DNA from: JANNRA01 sp031401035
GTDB lineage: Bacteria; Desulfobacterota; Binatia; HRBIN30; CADEER01
Assembly (NCBI GenBank): GCA_031401035.1
Contig: JANNRA010000035.1
Span: forward strand, 28,143 to 92,142
Reading direction: 5' to 3'
DNA: 64,000 bases
Shown: positions 1-9,281 of the stretch, one piece after another
Layout of the letters: each line of letters opens with the position of its first letter
Numbering within the stretch: the stretch's first letter is position 1
Translations under genes and position numbers: made by a program
The notes under the pieces: generated by a model
What the model was told of the DNA's origin: nothing
The model's input: the letters and a program-made list of their open reading frames with translations, nothing else
Database searches by the model: none

Positions 1-1943
1 TTCGGGACCTCGAGGCCGGCGGCGATGGTGAAAGACTTGTTCTTCATGTCCGGCGCGGCGCCTTCGGGAATGCGCACCTGGCCCGGAAAGTAGGTGAACA
101 CCGAGCGGCCGCGCGTCAGGCTCGGGCGGTTGGTGGTGTCGAGGCGCTCGACCTTGCTGTTATCGAGCGGCAGCACGCCGTTGCGGGCCGCCTCGACCCA
201 GAACAGGTCCTGCATCTGGCGCAGCCGCGCCGGCTCCTGCGCCGCCAGGTTGTTCGCCTGACTGAAATCGTCGGTGATCCGATACAGTTCCCAGTTGTAG
301 TCCAGCACGCCGACCGTCCCGGCAACCGACGCCCACGGGGGACTCGGCGGCGTCGTCGCCGCGACCCAGCCGTCGTTGTAGATGGCGCGGTTGCCGAGCA
401 TTTCGAAGTACTGCGTGCGGCGGCGCGACGGCGCCTTGGCGTCGTCGAAGGTGTAGAGCATGCTGACGCCCTCGACCGGCTGTTGCGGCACGCCGTTGAG
501 CACCGACGGCGAGGCGACGCCGACAGCGTCGAGGATGGTCGGATAGAGGTCGACGACGTGGTGGAACTGGGTGCGGACACCGCCCGGTTGCTTGATGCGC
601 GCCGGCCACGAGATGACCATGCCGTTGCGCGTGCCGCCGAAATGCGAGGCGATCTGCTTGGTCCACTGGAAGGGCGTGTCCATCGCGTGCGCCCAGCCGA
701 TCGGGTAGTGGTTGAAGGTGTTCGGCCCGCCGAGTTCGTCCATGCGGCGCAGCACTTCCGAGAACTGCTCGGGGATGTTGTTGAAGAACGTCATCTCGTT
801 GAGCAGGCCGTTGGCGCCGCCCTCGGCGCTGGCGCCGTTGTCGCCCTGGATGTAGATGACCAGCGTGTCGTCGAGCTCACCGAGTTCGGCGACCGCGTCG
901 AGGACGCGCCCCATCTGGAAGTCGCAGTGCGCCAGCGCCGCCGCGTACACTTCCATCATGTGCGCCGCGACCTTCTGGTGATCGGCGTCGAGCGAATCCC
1001 ACGCCGGGATGCCGGGTGAGCGTTCGGTCAGCTTGGTATCGGCGGGCACGATGCCGAGCTGCTTCTGCCGCGCCAGCGTCTCCTCGCGCACCTTATCCCA
1101 GCCCTGATCGAACTGGCCCTTGAACTTGGCGATCCACTCCTGCGGCGCGTGATGCGGCGCATGCGCGGTGCCGGGGGCGTAGTAGGTCACCCACGGCTTC
1201 TCCGGCGCCACCGCGTGCAGCATGCGGATGCGCGCGATGGCATGATCGGCCATGTCGCGGTCGAAGAAATACTCCGCATCGTCGTGCGGCGGCTCGACCG
1301 GCTTGATCCCCTCGACCAGCGCCGGCGTCCACTGGCTCGTGTCGCCGCCGATGAAGCCGTAGAAATACTCGAAGCCGAGTCCGGTCGGCCACAGATCGAA
1401 CGGCCCCGCCTGGCTGCCCTGCCAGTCGGGCACGTTGTGGTTCTTGCCGTACCAGGCGGTGTTGTAGCCGTTCTGCCTGAGCACCTCCGCGAAAGTGCCG
1501 GCGCTCTTCGGCATCAGCGTGTTGTAGCCGGGGAAGCCGGTGCCGGCCTCCATGATGACGCCCGTCGCCGCCGCGTGGTGGTTGCGTCCGGAGAGCAGCG
1601 CGGCGCGCGTCGGCGAACACAGCGCCGTGGTGTGGAACTGCGTGTAGCGCAGGCCGTTCTTCGCCAGCCGGTCGAGCGTCGCCGTCGGGATCGGCCCGCC
1701 GAAGGGGCTCGAGGCGCCGAAGCCGACGTCGTCGGTGAGGATGACCAGGATGTTCGGCGCCCGTTCGGGCGCGGCGACCTCCGCCGGGAAGTCCTTCACC
1801 GAATCCGCGGCGGTGAGGCCGATGTGGCCGCCGAACGGTTGCGCGGGTCGCGGCAACACGTCCTGCGCCGACGCCGGCGCGATGAAGAGGGTGGCGGCCA
1901 GCAGGGCGTGGGCGAGGGTTCGCGGTGCGGGACGTGGCGTCAT
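1..1943 (-). CDS. Arylsulfatase, sulfatase family (3' end outside window)
   Basis: Hydrolyses sulfate esters, probably outside the cytoplasm. The start at 1943 follows an AGAGGGGG ribosome site and opens an Ala-rich signal peptide ending near APASAQ. The sulfatase signature CSPTR is present, with Cys109 the residue normally converted to formylglycine. An upstream ILTDD segment (Asp71, Asp72) supplies the usual metal ligands, and YIQGDNG later matches the conserved C-terminal metal-binding region. About 647 codons lie inside the window and the reading frame is still open at base 1, so the C-terminus is missing. It follows the M20 amidohydrolase on the same strand with a 69-bp gap. The natural substrate cannot be told; the size and motifs fit the large arylsulfatase subgroup. 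A formylglycine-generating enzyme is not seen here. Confidence 0.93.
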   Translation of the reverse strand, partial: MTPRPAPRTLAHALLAATLFIAPASAQDVLPRPAQPFGGHIGLTAADSVKDFPAEVAAPERAPNILVILTDDVGFGASSPFGGPIPTATLDRLAKNGLRYTQFHTTALCSPTRAALLSGRNHHAAATGVIMEAGTGFPGYNTLMPKSAGTFAEVLRQNGYNTAWYGKNHNVPDWQGSQAGPFDLWPTGLGFEYFYGFIGGDTSQWTPALVEGIKPVEPPHDDAEYFFDRDMADHAIARIRMLHAVAPEKPWVTYYAPGTAHAPHHAPQEWIAKFKGQFDQGWDKVREETLARQKQLGIVPADTKLTERSPGIPAWDSLDADHQKVAAHMMEVYAAALAHCDFQMGRVLDAVAELGELDDTLVIYIQGDNGASAEGGANGLLNEMTFFNNIPEQFSEVLRRMDELGGPNTFNHYPIGWAHAMDTPFQWTKQIASHFGGTRNGMVISWPARIKQPGGVRTQFHHVVDLYPTILDAVGVASPSVLNGVPQQPVEGVSMLYTFDDAKAPSRRRTQYFEMLGNRAIYNDGWVAATTPPSPPWASVAGTVGVLDYNWELYRITDDFSQANNLAAQEPARLRQMQDLFWVEAARNGVLPLDNSKVERLDTTNRPSLTRGRSVFTYFPGQVRIPEGAAPDMKNKSFTIAAGLEVP

Positions 1944-2012
1944 GATCCCCCTCTAGCGCAGCGGCGCCCCGGCAGACCAACCCCGCAGCCCCGCACCCGG
2001 AGCGCGGGAGGC

Positions 2013-3224
2013 TCAGGCTGACAGGGTGCCGCGTTCGGCGTCGAAGGCGGCGCGCATGGCCTGCAGCAGCGGCGGGTTGCACAGAATGTCGACGCCGGTG
2101 AGGGCCAGCGCCTTGGCGCCGTCGAGGACGCCGCGGTCGCCGTCTGGCGAGGCGGCCCAGCGCGCGAACTCCTCGGTGTGCAGGGCGACGCGCGACGGGG
2201 CGATGCCGATCATCGGATGGATCGAGGGCACCAGCTTACTGACGTTGCCCATGTCGGTGCTGCCGCTGATCAGCGCCGCCGGCGCCGTCGTGATGGTGCG
2301 GCCGAGGCCCTCGAGATTGGCCTGGTAGGCCGCGGCCATGGCCGGATTGGTCCACATGTCGGAGTAGTCCTCGCCGACCACGCGGCTGGACATCTCGGCG
2401 CCGCTGGCCAGGGCGCCGGCGTGAAAGCAGGCGTCGACGCGTTGCTTGAGCTTGCCGAGGTGCCGTTCGTTGGCGGCGCGGACGTAGAACAGCCCGGCGG
2501 CGCGCTCGGGGACGATGTTCGGCTTCTGGCCGCCGTCGGTGATGACGCCGTGGATGCGCTCGCTCGGCCGGATGTGCTGCCGCAGCTGCGCGATCGTCTG
2601 GTAGGCGGTGACCAGCGCGTCGAGCGCGTTGATGCCGGCGTGCGGCGAGGCGGCGGCGTGCGCGGCGCGGCCGCGGTACTCGACCTCGACGGCGCTGATC
2701 GCCAGGACGTTCATGCCGATCAGCTCGAGGCTGGCGGGGTGAATCATCATCGCCGCGTCGACGTCGGCGAAGGCGCCTTCGCGCGCCATCATCACCTTGC
2801 CGCCGCCGCCCTCCTCGGCGGGCGTGCCGAGCACGACGACGCTGCCGCCGGTCTCCGCCACCACCGCCGCCAGCGCGGCGCCGGCGCCGGCGCCGGCCGC
2901 GGCGATGATGTTGTGGCCGCAGGCGTGACCGATGCCGGGCAGCGCGTCGTACTCGCACAGCACGGCGAGGCGCGGCCGGCCGCTGCCGGCGCGGGCGGCA
3001 AAGGCGGTCGGCAGGCCGTAAGCGCCGCGCTCGACCGTCAGGCCGCGGCTGTCGAGGTACTCGCACAGCCACTCGGCGGCGCGGCGTTCGTCGAAACAGA
3101 GTTCGGGGTGGGCGTGGATGCGGGCGCTCAGCGCCAGCAGCGCGTCGCGCTCGGCGTCGACGCGGGCCGCGACGCGCGCCTTCAGCGCGGTGGTCTCACA
3201 TGCGGGGCTTGGTTGGCTGGGCAT
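2013..3224 (-). CDS. M20 family metallopeptidase / amidohydrolase
   Basis: A 403-residue zinc-dependent amidohydrolase of the M20 family, the group that includes AbgB-like aminobenzoyl-glutamate hydrolases and aminoacylases. Visible family marks are the metal-binding GHACGHN segment, the TPAEEGGGGK region with catalytic Glu, a central dimerisation domain starting around EVEYRGRAAHAAASPHAG, and a C-terminal metal site near GSTDMGNVS. No signal peptide is visible, so it is probably cytoplasmic. Its ATG lies 29 nt inside the upstream HEAT-repeat gene in another frame, so the two are probably translationally coupled. Length is normal for the family. Substrate is unknown; it may act on N-acyl or amino-benzoyl amino acids. 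Confidence 0.93.
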   Translation of the reverse strand: MPSQPSPACETTALKARVAARVDAERDALLALSARIHAHPELCFDERRAAEWLCEYLDSRGLTVERGAYGLPTAFAARAGSGRPRLAVLCEYDALPGIGHACGHNIIAAAGAGAGAALAAVVAETGGSVVVLGTPAEEGGGGKVMMAREGAFADVDAAMMIHPASLELIGMNVLAISAVEVEYRGRAAHAAASPHAGINALDALVTAYQTIAQLRQHIRPSERIHGVITDGGQKPNIVPERAAGLFYVRAANERHLGKLKQRVDACFHAGALASGAEMSSRVVGEDYSDMWTNPAMAAAYQANLEGLGRTITTAPAALISGSTDMGNVSKLVPSIHPMIGIAPSRVALHTEEFARWAASPDGDRGVLDGAKALALTGVDILCNPPLLQAMRAAFDAERGTLSA

Positions 3225-3963
3225 GGGTCGGCTCGTCGTCGTCGGAGAAGTCCAGGATTCCCTCGGCCAGGGCGCGCACGTCCTCGTCGGGGTCGTTCAG
3301 CGCTCCCTTGACGTGCTCCTGCGCCTCCGGATCCTCGAGATCGCCGAGGATGCTGACGGCCTCGAAGCGCACTTCCGGATCGGGATCGTTGAGCGCCCCG
3401 CTGAGCGTCCCGGGGCTGATCTCCTCGGAGCGGTCGCCGAGCGCCTCGACGACCGCCAGGCGTACTTCTGGGTCGGGATCGCCCATCGCCTCGACCAGCA
3501 TGGCCATCGAGGTGGGACCCTCCTCGCCGGTGAGCATCAGGACGGCGCCGATACGTTCCTCCGGGTCGGGGTCGTTGAAGAGCGTCTCGCGCAGCTCCGT
3601 CAGCTCTTCCTGATCTTCTTCCTCGTCGCCCGCTTCCATGGCGCGCTCCTGGCGCTCCGCCATCTGCCGCGTGCGGCCGGCGGCGGTCGGCACCTCGCGC
3701 TTGCTGGCGCCCGGACTGGTCACATCGACCTGGCGGCGCTCGTACTCGGCGCGCAACTGGCCGAGGCGGTCCTCGACGCGCGCACTGGGCGCGTCGCCGC
3801 TGTCGGGGCCACGCGCGACGCCGCCGCCCGGGCGCGGCGCACCAGGCGCGGCCCGGCTGGGCTCCGGCGCCGCCGCGGGGGCGTCGCCGCCGCGCATGAA
3901 GAAGGCGATGGCGACGAGGACCAGGACGGCGCCGCCGACGACGGCGGCGGTTACGCCACGCAT
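3196..3963 (-). CDS. HEAT-repeat protein with N-terminal membrane anchor
   Basis: A 255-residue protein with one N-terminal hydrophobic helix (about residues 4-22), a Pro/Ala-rich spacer, a charged Glu/Arg segment, then a C-terminal array of about four acidic HEAT-like repeats. Each repeat carries a version of NDPDPEVR followed by a helix such as AVVEALGD. Such repeats form protein-binding solenoids; no enzyme motif is seen. The single helix without a cleavage site suggests a membrane-anchored scaffold with its repeats exported or periplasmic, though topology is not certain. It overlaps the amidohydrolase start by 29 nt and runs divergently from leuC. Confidence 0.85.
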   Translation of the reverse strand: MRGVTAAVVGGAVLVLVAIAFFMRGGDAPAAAPEPSRAAPGAPRPGGGVARGPDSGDAPSARVEDRLGQLRAEYERRQVDVTSPGASKREVPTAAGRTRQMAERQERAMEAGDEEEDQEELTELRETLFNDPDPEERIGAVLMLTGEEGPTSMAMLVEAMGDPDPEVRLAVVEALGDRSEEISPGTLSGALNDPDPEVRFEAVSILGDLEDPEAQEHVKGALNDPDEDVRALAEGILDFSDDDEPTHAQPTKPRM

Positions 3964-4140
3964 CGCGGGCTCTCGAAACGGGGGTCGGTCGCTGACTGCA
4001 CTAGGGGTGGTCTCCTGCCCGCAGCTAAGGCTGATGGCACCGCGCCGGTCAAGGCTTGGCGACCCCGGGCACAGAGCGCGCCGGGGGGTCGCCTGCGCCC
4101 GCGCCGCGCGCTACATCTCTGGATTGCCGGAGGATTCACG

Positions 4141-5553
4141 ATGCCGAAAACCCTGTTGGACAAGGTGTGGGAAGCGCACACCGTCGCCGACCTGCCGAGC
4201 GGCCAGACGCAGCTCTTCGTCGGCCTGCACCTGGTGCACGAGGTGACCAGCCCGCAGGCCTTCCAGATGCTGCGCGAGTTGGGCCTGCCGGTGCTGTTCG
4301 CGGAGCGCACCGTGGCGACCGTCGACCACATCATCCCGACGCACAGCGAGGCGCGCCCCTTCGCCGACGCCCAGGCCGAGACGATGATGTCGGAGATCGA
4401 ACGCAACTGTCGCGAGTTCGGCATCACGCTCTACGACCGCGCCTCCGGCCACCAGGGCATCGTGCACGTCATCGGCCCTGAAATGGGGCTGACGCAGCCC
4501 GGCATGACCATCGCCTGCGGCGACAGCCACACCAGCACGCACGGCGCCTTCGGCAGCATCGCCTTCGGCATTGGCACCAGTCAGGTGCGCGACGTGCTCG
4601 CCTCGCAGTGCCTGGCGATCGAGAAGCCGCGCATCCGCCGCATCGAGGTGAACGGCGCCCTGCCGGCGGGCGTCTACGCCAAGGACGTCATCCTGCACAT
4701 CATCCGCACCCTCGGCGTCAAGGGCGGCGTCGGCTACGCCTACGAGTACGCCGGCTCGACCATCGACGCGATGACGATGGAAGAGCGCATGACCGTCTGC
4801 AACATGAGCATCGAGGGCGGCGCCCGCTGCGGTTACGTCAATCCCGACCAGAGCACCGTCGACTACCTGCGCGGCCGCGCCCTGGCGCCGCCGGGCGACG
4901 CCTTCGCGCGCGCCGCGGGGTGGTGGCTGGGCATGGCCTCCGACGCCGGCGCGGCGTACGACGCGGTGACCCGCCTCGACGGCGCGGCGCTGACGCCGGT
5001 GGTGACCTGGGGCATCAATCCCGGTCAGGCGATCGGCATCGGTGAGCGCATTCCCGACGTCGGCGCCTTCGCCGCCGACGAACGCGACGTGGTCGAGGAC
5101 GCCTACGCCTACATGGACTGGAAGGCCGGCGCGCCGATCGCTGGGACGAAGATCGACGTCGCCTTCATCGGCTCGTGCACCAACGGACGCATCTCCGACC
5201 TGCGCGAGGCGGCGCGCGTCGCCAAGCTCGGCCGGGTGCGCTCGCACGTCAAGGCGATCGTCGTGCCGGGTTCGCAGGACGTCGCCCGCCAGGCCGAGGC
5301 CGAGGGCCTGCCGGAGGTCTTCCGCGCCGCCGGCTTCGAGTGGCGGCTGCCCGGCTGCTCGATGTGCCTGGCGATGAACCCCGACAAGCTGAGCGGCCGT
5401 CAGATCTGCGCCTCGTCGAGCAATCGCAATTTCAAGGGCCGCCAGGGCAGCCCGTCGGGCCGCACACTGCTGATGAGCCCGGCCATGGTCGCCGCGGCGG
5501 CGATCGAGGGCGCCGTCACCGATGTGCGCGCCCTGCTGGGAGGTGCGCGATGA
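4141..5553 (+). CDS. leuC: 3-isopropylmalate dehydratase large subunit
   Basis: Isomerises 2-isopropylmalate to 3-isopropylmalate in leucine biosynthesis, with LeuD. The 470-residue product begins MPKTLLDKVWE after a GGAGG site 6 nt upstream. The three Cys ligands of the [4Fe-4S] cluster are visible: Cys346 in GSCTNGR, then Cys406 and Cys409 in PGCSMCLAMNPD. The substrate segment GDSHTSTHGAFGSIAFGIG is intact. Length and cluster positions match classical bacterial LeuC, not the longer archaeal or homoaconitase forms. An in-frame open stretch runs far upstream, but it has no family similarity and lies opposite the HEAT gene. The stop overlaps the leuD start in ATGA, so the two are coupled. Confidence 0.98.
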   Translation: MPKTLLDKVWEAHTVADLPSGQTQLFVGLHLVHEVTSPQAFQMLRELGLPVLFAERTVATVDHIIPTHSEARPFADAQAETMMSEIERNCREFGITLYDRASGHQGIVHVIGPEMGLTQPGMTIACGDSHTSTHGAFGSIAFGIGTSQVRDVLASQCLAIEKPRIRRIEVNGALPAGVYAKDVILHIIRTLGVKGGVGYAYEYAGSTIDAMTMEERMTVCNMSIEGGARCGYVNPDQSTVDYLRGRALAPPGDAFARAAGWWLGMASDAGAAYDAVTRLDGAALTPVVTWGINPGQAIGIGERIPDVGAFAADERDVVEDAYAYMDWKAGAPIAGTKIDVAFIGSCTNGRISDLREAARVAKLGRVRSHVKAIVVPGSQDVARQAEAEGLPEVFRAAGFEWRLPGCSMCLAMNPDKLSGRQICASSSNRNFKGRQGSPSGRTLLMSPAMVAAAAIEGAVTDVRALLGGAR

Positions 5554-6170
5554 GCCAGCTCGTGAAGATCACCCGCGTCGCCGGCCGGCCGATCCCGCTG
5601 CGCGGCAACGACATCGACACCGACCGCATCATCCCCGCCCGCTACCTGGTGGCGGTGACCTTCGACGGCCTCGGCGAGGCGTCGTTCCGCGACGAGCGCT
5701 TCGACGCGCAGGGCAACCTGAAGGGGCACGTCATGGACGACCCACGCTACCGCGCCAAGGGCACGCGCATCGCGGTGGTGAACAAGAACTTCGGCTGCGG
5801 CTCGTCGCGCGAACATGCGCCGCAGGCGCTGCTGCGCTGGGGCATCAAGGCGCTGGTCGGCGAGTCGTTCGCCGACATTTTCTTCGGCAACTGCGTCGCC
5901 CTCGGCATGCCGTGCGTCACCGCCGGCAGCGACGAGATCGCCCGCCTGCTGGCGGCCGTCGAGGCCGAGCCGACGCACGAGCTGGTGGTCGACCTGACAG
6001 CGCAGACCGCCGCCTACGGCCCGCTGACGATCGCCGTCGCCCTGCCGACCGGCATCCGCAACCAGTTCCTCGCCGGCACCTGGGACGCGACGCGCGTGCT
6101 GCTCGCGGCGGCGCCGCAGATCAGGGCAACGGCGGCGCGCCTGCCCTACGTGACGCGCTTCGCCGGTTGA
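5550..6170 (+). CDS. leuD: 3-isopropylmalate dehydratase small subunit
   Basis: Swivel-domain partner of LeuC, 206 residues. The family segments are visible in order: PLRGNDIDTDRIIPARYL near the N-terminus, NKNFGCGSSREHAPQAL in the middle, and GESFADIFFGNCVALGMPC after it. The start ATG overlaps the leuC stop by 4 nt. The last 78 nt recur in degenerate form about 3.9 kb downstream on the same strand (10067-10144), which marks the right edge of an accessory stretch. No leuB or leuA is present in the window. Confidence 0.98.
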   Translation: MSQLVKITRVAGRPIPLRGNDIDTDRIIPARYLVAVTFDGLGEASFRDERFDAQGNLKGHVMDDPRYRAKGTRIAVVNKNFGCGSSREHAPQALLRWGIKALVGESFADIFFGNCVALGMPCVTAGSDEIARLLAAVEAEPTHELVVDLTAQTAAYGPLTIAVALPTGIRNQFLAGTWDATRVLLAAAPQIRATAARLPYVTRFAG

Positions 6171-6200
6171 CCGCAGCTGCCGATTCTCCCGAGGGATGCC

Positions 6201-6806
6201 GTGACGGAAGCAAACTCGTCCTCCAAGGTCCGGAAGGTGGCTGGCTGCGCGCTCCTCGCCCTCGGCATCGGCGTGTTCGCGGTACGCGTCCTGCACGAGG
6301 GTCCCTACGCGATGCCGCGCGGCGCGAACCTATTCGGTGGGCTGGGTGCGCTGCTGCTCGGCGGTGTGCTGGTGTGGCCCGCCGCGCCACGCCGTCTCGG
6401 CTGGCTGGCGCTGGCGGCCAGCCCCGTGGTGCTCTTCTTCGGGCTCTACGCGACGATGGCGGAGCTCGAAGAGGTGGTGTCGCTCTACGCCACCGACAGC
6501 GCCGGCAAGCAGGCGGATCTACGCCTCTGGATCGTCGACCGCAGCGACGGCGAGTGGGTGGGAATGCCGCGTTCCAAGGCGGTCGAGCACTCCCTGGATG
6601 GAGCGCGCCTCGAGCTGCTCCGACATGGGGAGATCCGGTGCGTCGTGCCGGTGCTTCACGAGGACCGCGCGACCGTCAAAGCGATCCACGCCCTCAAGGT
6701 CGAGAAGTACGCGGTAGCCCGTGGCGCCGCCGCGATCGGTCTCTACCCCCGCGAGGCCAGGGAAACCGCCGTCTCCCTGCGCCTCGATCCGTGTCCGGGC
6801 GGCTGA
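6201..6806 (+). CDS. Membrane protein with C-terminal split-barrel-like domain
   Basis: A 201-residue protein starting at GTG 30 nt after leuD. Three hydrophobic helices (about residues 12-31, 42-61, 66-87) precede a soluble domain of about 110 residues. That domain resembles FMN- or F420-binding split-barrel proteins of the nitroreductase/deazaflavin type: a strand LRLWIVDRSDGEWV, a central RLELLRHGEIRCVVPV, an AIHALKVEKY helix and a final VSLRLDP strand. The resemblance is by pattern only and cofactor residues cannot be assigned. A plausible role is a membrane-tethered flavin-fold protein of unknown substrate. It converges with the PPOX-family gene on the other strand; the 121-bp gap between them holds nothing recognisable. 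Confidence 0.6.
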   Translation: MTEANSSSKVRKVAGCALLALGIGVFAVRVLHEGPYAMPRGANLFGGLGALLLGGVLVWPAAPRRLGWLALAASPVVLFFGLYATMAELEEVVSLYATDSAGKQADLRLWIVDRSDGEWVGMPRSKAVEHSLDGARLELLRHGEIRCVVPVLHEDRATVKAIHALKVEKYAVARGAAAIGLYPREARETAVSLRLDPCPGG

Positions 6807-6927
6807 GCCGAGCCCGGAATTGCCGTCCAGCGACCCACCACGGGGCTCAAGACACGAGACGGCGATGACGCCGTCGGCGAGCTTGTGCCACGGTTCCCAC
6901 TCGAGCGCTCAAGCGATCCGCGAAACG

Positions 6928-7551
6928 TCAGAGCTCCGAGCGGTAGTCCTCATCGACCATCTCATCGATCGCCGCGACCATCTGCTCATCGCCGCCAACT
7001 TTCGCCGCGAACATCTTGCCAAACGAGACGCGCTGCGGCGCCCAGGTTTCGGGCTTCCACAGCTGAGCCCGCAGGAAGGCCTTGCCGCAGTGGAAGAAGC
7101 ACTCGTCGACGTGTACGCGGATGGCGAGCAGCGCCGGCGCGCCGCGCGCCGCCAGGCGCTCGAGGACGGCGGGGTCGCTGGTCAGCTCGGCGCGGCCGTT
7201 GACGCGCACGGTCTCGTTCGTGCCGGGCAGCAGGAAGAGCACGCCGACGTGCGGGTTCTCGAGGATGTTCTGCAGGCCGAAGATGAGCTTGTTGCCCTTG
7301 CGATCCGGGATCAGCAGCGTCGCCTCGTCCTCGATGGCGACGAAGCCGGGGTGGTCGCCCTTCGGCGACACGTCGAGCCGGCCAGCGCGGTCGGCGGTCG
7401 ACAGCACGACGAACGGCGAGCGCTCGATGAAGGCGCGCGAGAAGGGATCGATGGTGGAGTTTATCTTCATCTCTAAGGCGGGGTTCGACTCGCCGATGAT
7501 GGCGCGCAGCGCCTCGCCCGTCTCGATCCGGTGCCCGTTCTGATCAGCCAT
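6928..7551 (-). CDS. Pyridoxamine 5'-phosphate oxidase family protein
   Basis: A 207-residue FMN-binding split-barrel protein of the subgroup often called MSMEG_1061 family. The core runs from PFVVLSTADRAGRLDVSPKG through TLLIPDRKGNKLIFGLQNIL and VGVLFLLPGTNETVRVNGRA, as in that subgroup. It ends with the helix GGDEQMVAAIDEMVDEDY. The start at 7551 is fixed by GGAGG 6 nt upstream; an open extension further upstream shows no similarity. Members are general flavin- or haem-binding oxidoreductases. True pyridoxine phosphate oxidase activity is unlikely, because the PdxH C-terminal signature is absent. Confidence 0.85.
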   Translation of the reverse strand: MADQNGHRIETGEALRAIIGESNPALEMKINSTIDPFSRAFIERSPFVVLSTADRAGRLDVSPKGDHPGFVAIEDEATLLIPDRKGNKLIFGLQNILENPHVGVLFLLPGTNETVRVNGRAELTSDPAVLERLAARGAPALLAIRVHVDECFFHCGKAFLRAQLWKPETWAPQRVSFGKMFAAKVGGDEQMVAAIDEMVDEDYRSEL

Positions 7552-8222
7552 GCTGCCTCCTGGTGCGCTATGAGATGGCAGACAATAGACCGCAGGCGCG
7601 ACAGACGGATACCAGAAAGCGCTGCGCCTGCGCGGCTGGCCGTGACCCGGTCCGCCCCCGCCGGAGCAACCGCGAGTTTGTCGCCCAGCGCGTAGCGATC
7701 GAGGAAACGCCCCCGTAGCATGGATCCCCGCGTCGACGCGGTGCGGTGAGCCAATGCCACGGTTCGAGCAGCAGCTTGGCCGCATTGATCTCGGCCGGCG
7801 TCGGGGTGTGCCCGACCGACCCGTTCGGGGCTCAACGGTCTTTCGAAGCGGGCCGCGGCATGGCGGGCTTCTGCACCACAATGATCTCCCGGTTTGTACC
7901 GTCGCGATCTCCCGGCCAGGCGGCTGGCCCACATGACCAAAGCCACGGGAAGTCCAGCCTTCCCAGAAACGGGAATGGGTCAGCCGGCGTTCCGCCCTGC
8001 TGGCTGCCCAGGCCGAAGGGCGCAGCTATCGCAACGGGCGAGCGCGGCGGAACCCGAGGCCGGTGCCCTGGGCGATCGGTTCAGTCAATCCCTAGATACC
8101 GGTGACCGAGAACGGGCGTAGCTCCCGCGCATGAAAGCGCCGCGCAGCAGCGCGCCGCAGCCGGCCTGACCCGCTGCACTGCTCACGGCGGGCAATCACG
8201 CCAGGAACGGCAGGCAAGATGA
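7552..8222. other. 671-bp gap without a supportable gene
   Basis: Open frames here are short and mutually shadowing, and none has a ribosome site plus family similarity. One short minus-strand stretch around 7745-7816 reads TPAEINAAKLLLEPWHWLT, protein-like and faintly like the N-terminus of lysophospholipid acyltransferases, but it breaks at once and may be a gene remnant. The right part carries the first copy of a 71-bp direct repeat (8047-8117). Confidence 0.5.
8047..8117 (+). repeat. 71-bp direct repeat, copy 1
   Basis: By eye this segment matches 9282-9352 at 61 of 71 positions with no gaps. The two most conserved blocks are CTGGGCGATCGGTTCAGTCA and ACCGGTGACCGAGAACGGGC. The copies have the same orientation and bracket the DUF1566 gene. 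No terminal inverted repeats or transposase accompany them. Confidence 0.85.
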
Positions 8223-9137
8223 CTAGAAACCAAGCCGAACAGCACGAACACTACTCAGAGCGCCATCGGTCTTGTTGGTCGCCGACGCCGACAGCCTGCC
8301 TCCCGAGAGTACCCACGCGCTCGGGTCATCCGCTCGGCTGGTTGAGCTCCAGGCTGAGAAACCGCCGCAGCTGCACGTGAGGACCGTGCACCCCAGCGTG
8401 CAATTCGACAAGAAGACGGGATCGATTCCCTCGAGGACGTACCGGCTCAGGCTGTGGAGCTCGTTGATGTTCGGCATCCGCCAGTCGGTGTGGCCGGCGA
8501 AGCTGGCGGTATTCAACACGGTGATCTTCGCAAAGCCGGAAGACCACGTGTAGACCGGTTGGAAGTCGTGGACGGAGCCGTCGTAGGATAGCTTCTCCCA
8601 CATCAGACCGGTCTGATTGTCGGTGATCGTCCCGTCGCCATTGTCCGCCAAGCTGGGGGCGATGCCCCTCTGGAAATCTCCGTCCTGTCCAAGCGGCGAG
8701 CCGGGACATGGGCCGAGCGTGCCGCCACCCTGATCGCATTCGGTGTTTCCCGTCTTCAGAAACAGCACTGGTGGTCGCAGTGCCGCCCCGCCCAAGGCCC
8801 CGGCGATGTTGTCTGTCTGGGCGTCGAGTGCGCTCTGAATCTGCGCCAGAGACAACGGCGCATCCGGACACGCGGCGGCCGCGTCGGCTGCCTTCTGGTC
8901 CGCCTTCTGCCATGCCTCCGACAGTCCTGTCGCGCACGCCCCGAGGGCGGTGGTGTACTTCACCGCGTCGGCGTTCAGAATCAGCGTCTTCACCGCATTC
9001 TGACGACACAGCGAATACTTACCGGCCGCGAGATTCTTCCTCGCCTGGCACTTCTGTTCGGGGGTGGGCGCCGCGTGCGCGGCCGAGGCCGCGATCAGCA
9101 GTACCAGCGCCACTCTGCCAACACTTCTTCCGCTCAT
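8223..9137 (-). CDS. Secreted DUF1566 (Lcl C-terminal) domain protein
   Basis: A 304-residue exported protein. The start at 9137 has GGAGG 7-8 nt upstream and opens a clean signal peptide ending near AASAAHA. Residues of about 25-130 form a Cys-containing helical region. After a Gly-rich linker comes a DUF1566 domain: NGDGTITDNQTGLMWEK, then the conserved TDWRMPNINELHSLSRY, then a Cys-rich loop, and a final VRAVRLGF strand. This domain is a C-type-lectin-like fold common in secreted proteins of deltaproteobacteria and planctomycetes. Binding partner is unknown. The gene sits alone between two 71-bp direct repeats in an accessory stretch, which suggests it arrived as a unit. An in-frame ATG 60 nt further upstream lacks a ribosome site and would bury the signal peptide. 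Confidence 0.85.
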   Translation of the reverse strand: MSGRSVGRVALVLLIAASAAHAAPTPEQKCQARKNLAAGKYSLCRQNAVKTLILNADAVKYTTALGACATGLSEAWQKADQKAADAAAACPDAPLSLAQIQSALDAQTDNIAGALGGAALRPPVLFLKTGNTECDQGGGTLGPCPGSPLGQDGDFQRGIAPSLADNGDGTITDNQTGLMWEKLSYDGSVHDFQPVYTWSSGFAKITVLNTASFAGHTDWRMPNINELHSLSRYVLEGIDPVFLSNCTLGCTVLTCSCGGFSAWSSTSRADDPSAWVLSGGRLSASATNKTDGALSSVRAVRLGF

Positions 9138-9281
9138 CTCGGCCTCCGTTCGACCAGGCGCGCCCGGATTTGCTGCCGCGCAGAATCTGCAGGGCACCGA
9201 CTGGGTGCGAGGTCAGGTGCCACGCTCGCACAGGCTTTTGAGCGTTGTCCATGAATTTCCTCGCGCACCGCTGTCCTCGCA

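Noticed and set aside
3964..4140. A possible TPP-like leader before leuC (AGGGGTGG ... GCTGATGGCACC).
   Set aside because: The conserved second half of the TPP aptamer (ACCTGAT and the following stem) is missing and the gene context does not fit.
3118..4140. A long in-frame extension upstream of leuC.
   Set aside because: It runs opposite two real genes, has no family similarity, and leuC has its own ribosome site and conserved N-terminus at 4141.
7473..7946. A minus-strand frame considered as a transposase remnant.
   Set aside because: No DDE or other transposase motif, no terminal inverted repeats, and it overlaps the well-supported PPOX gene.
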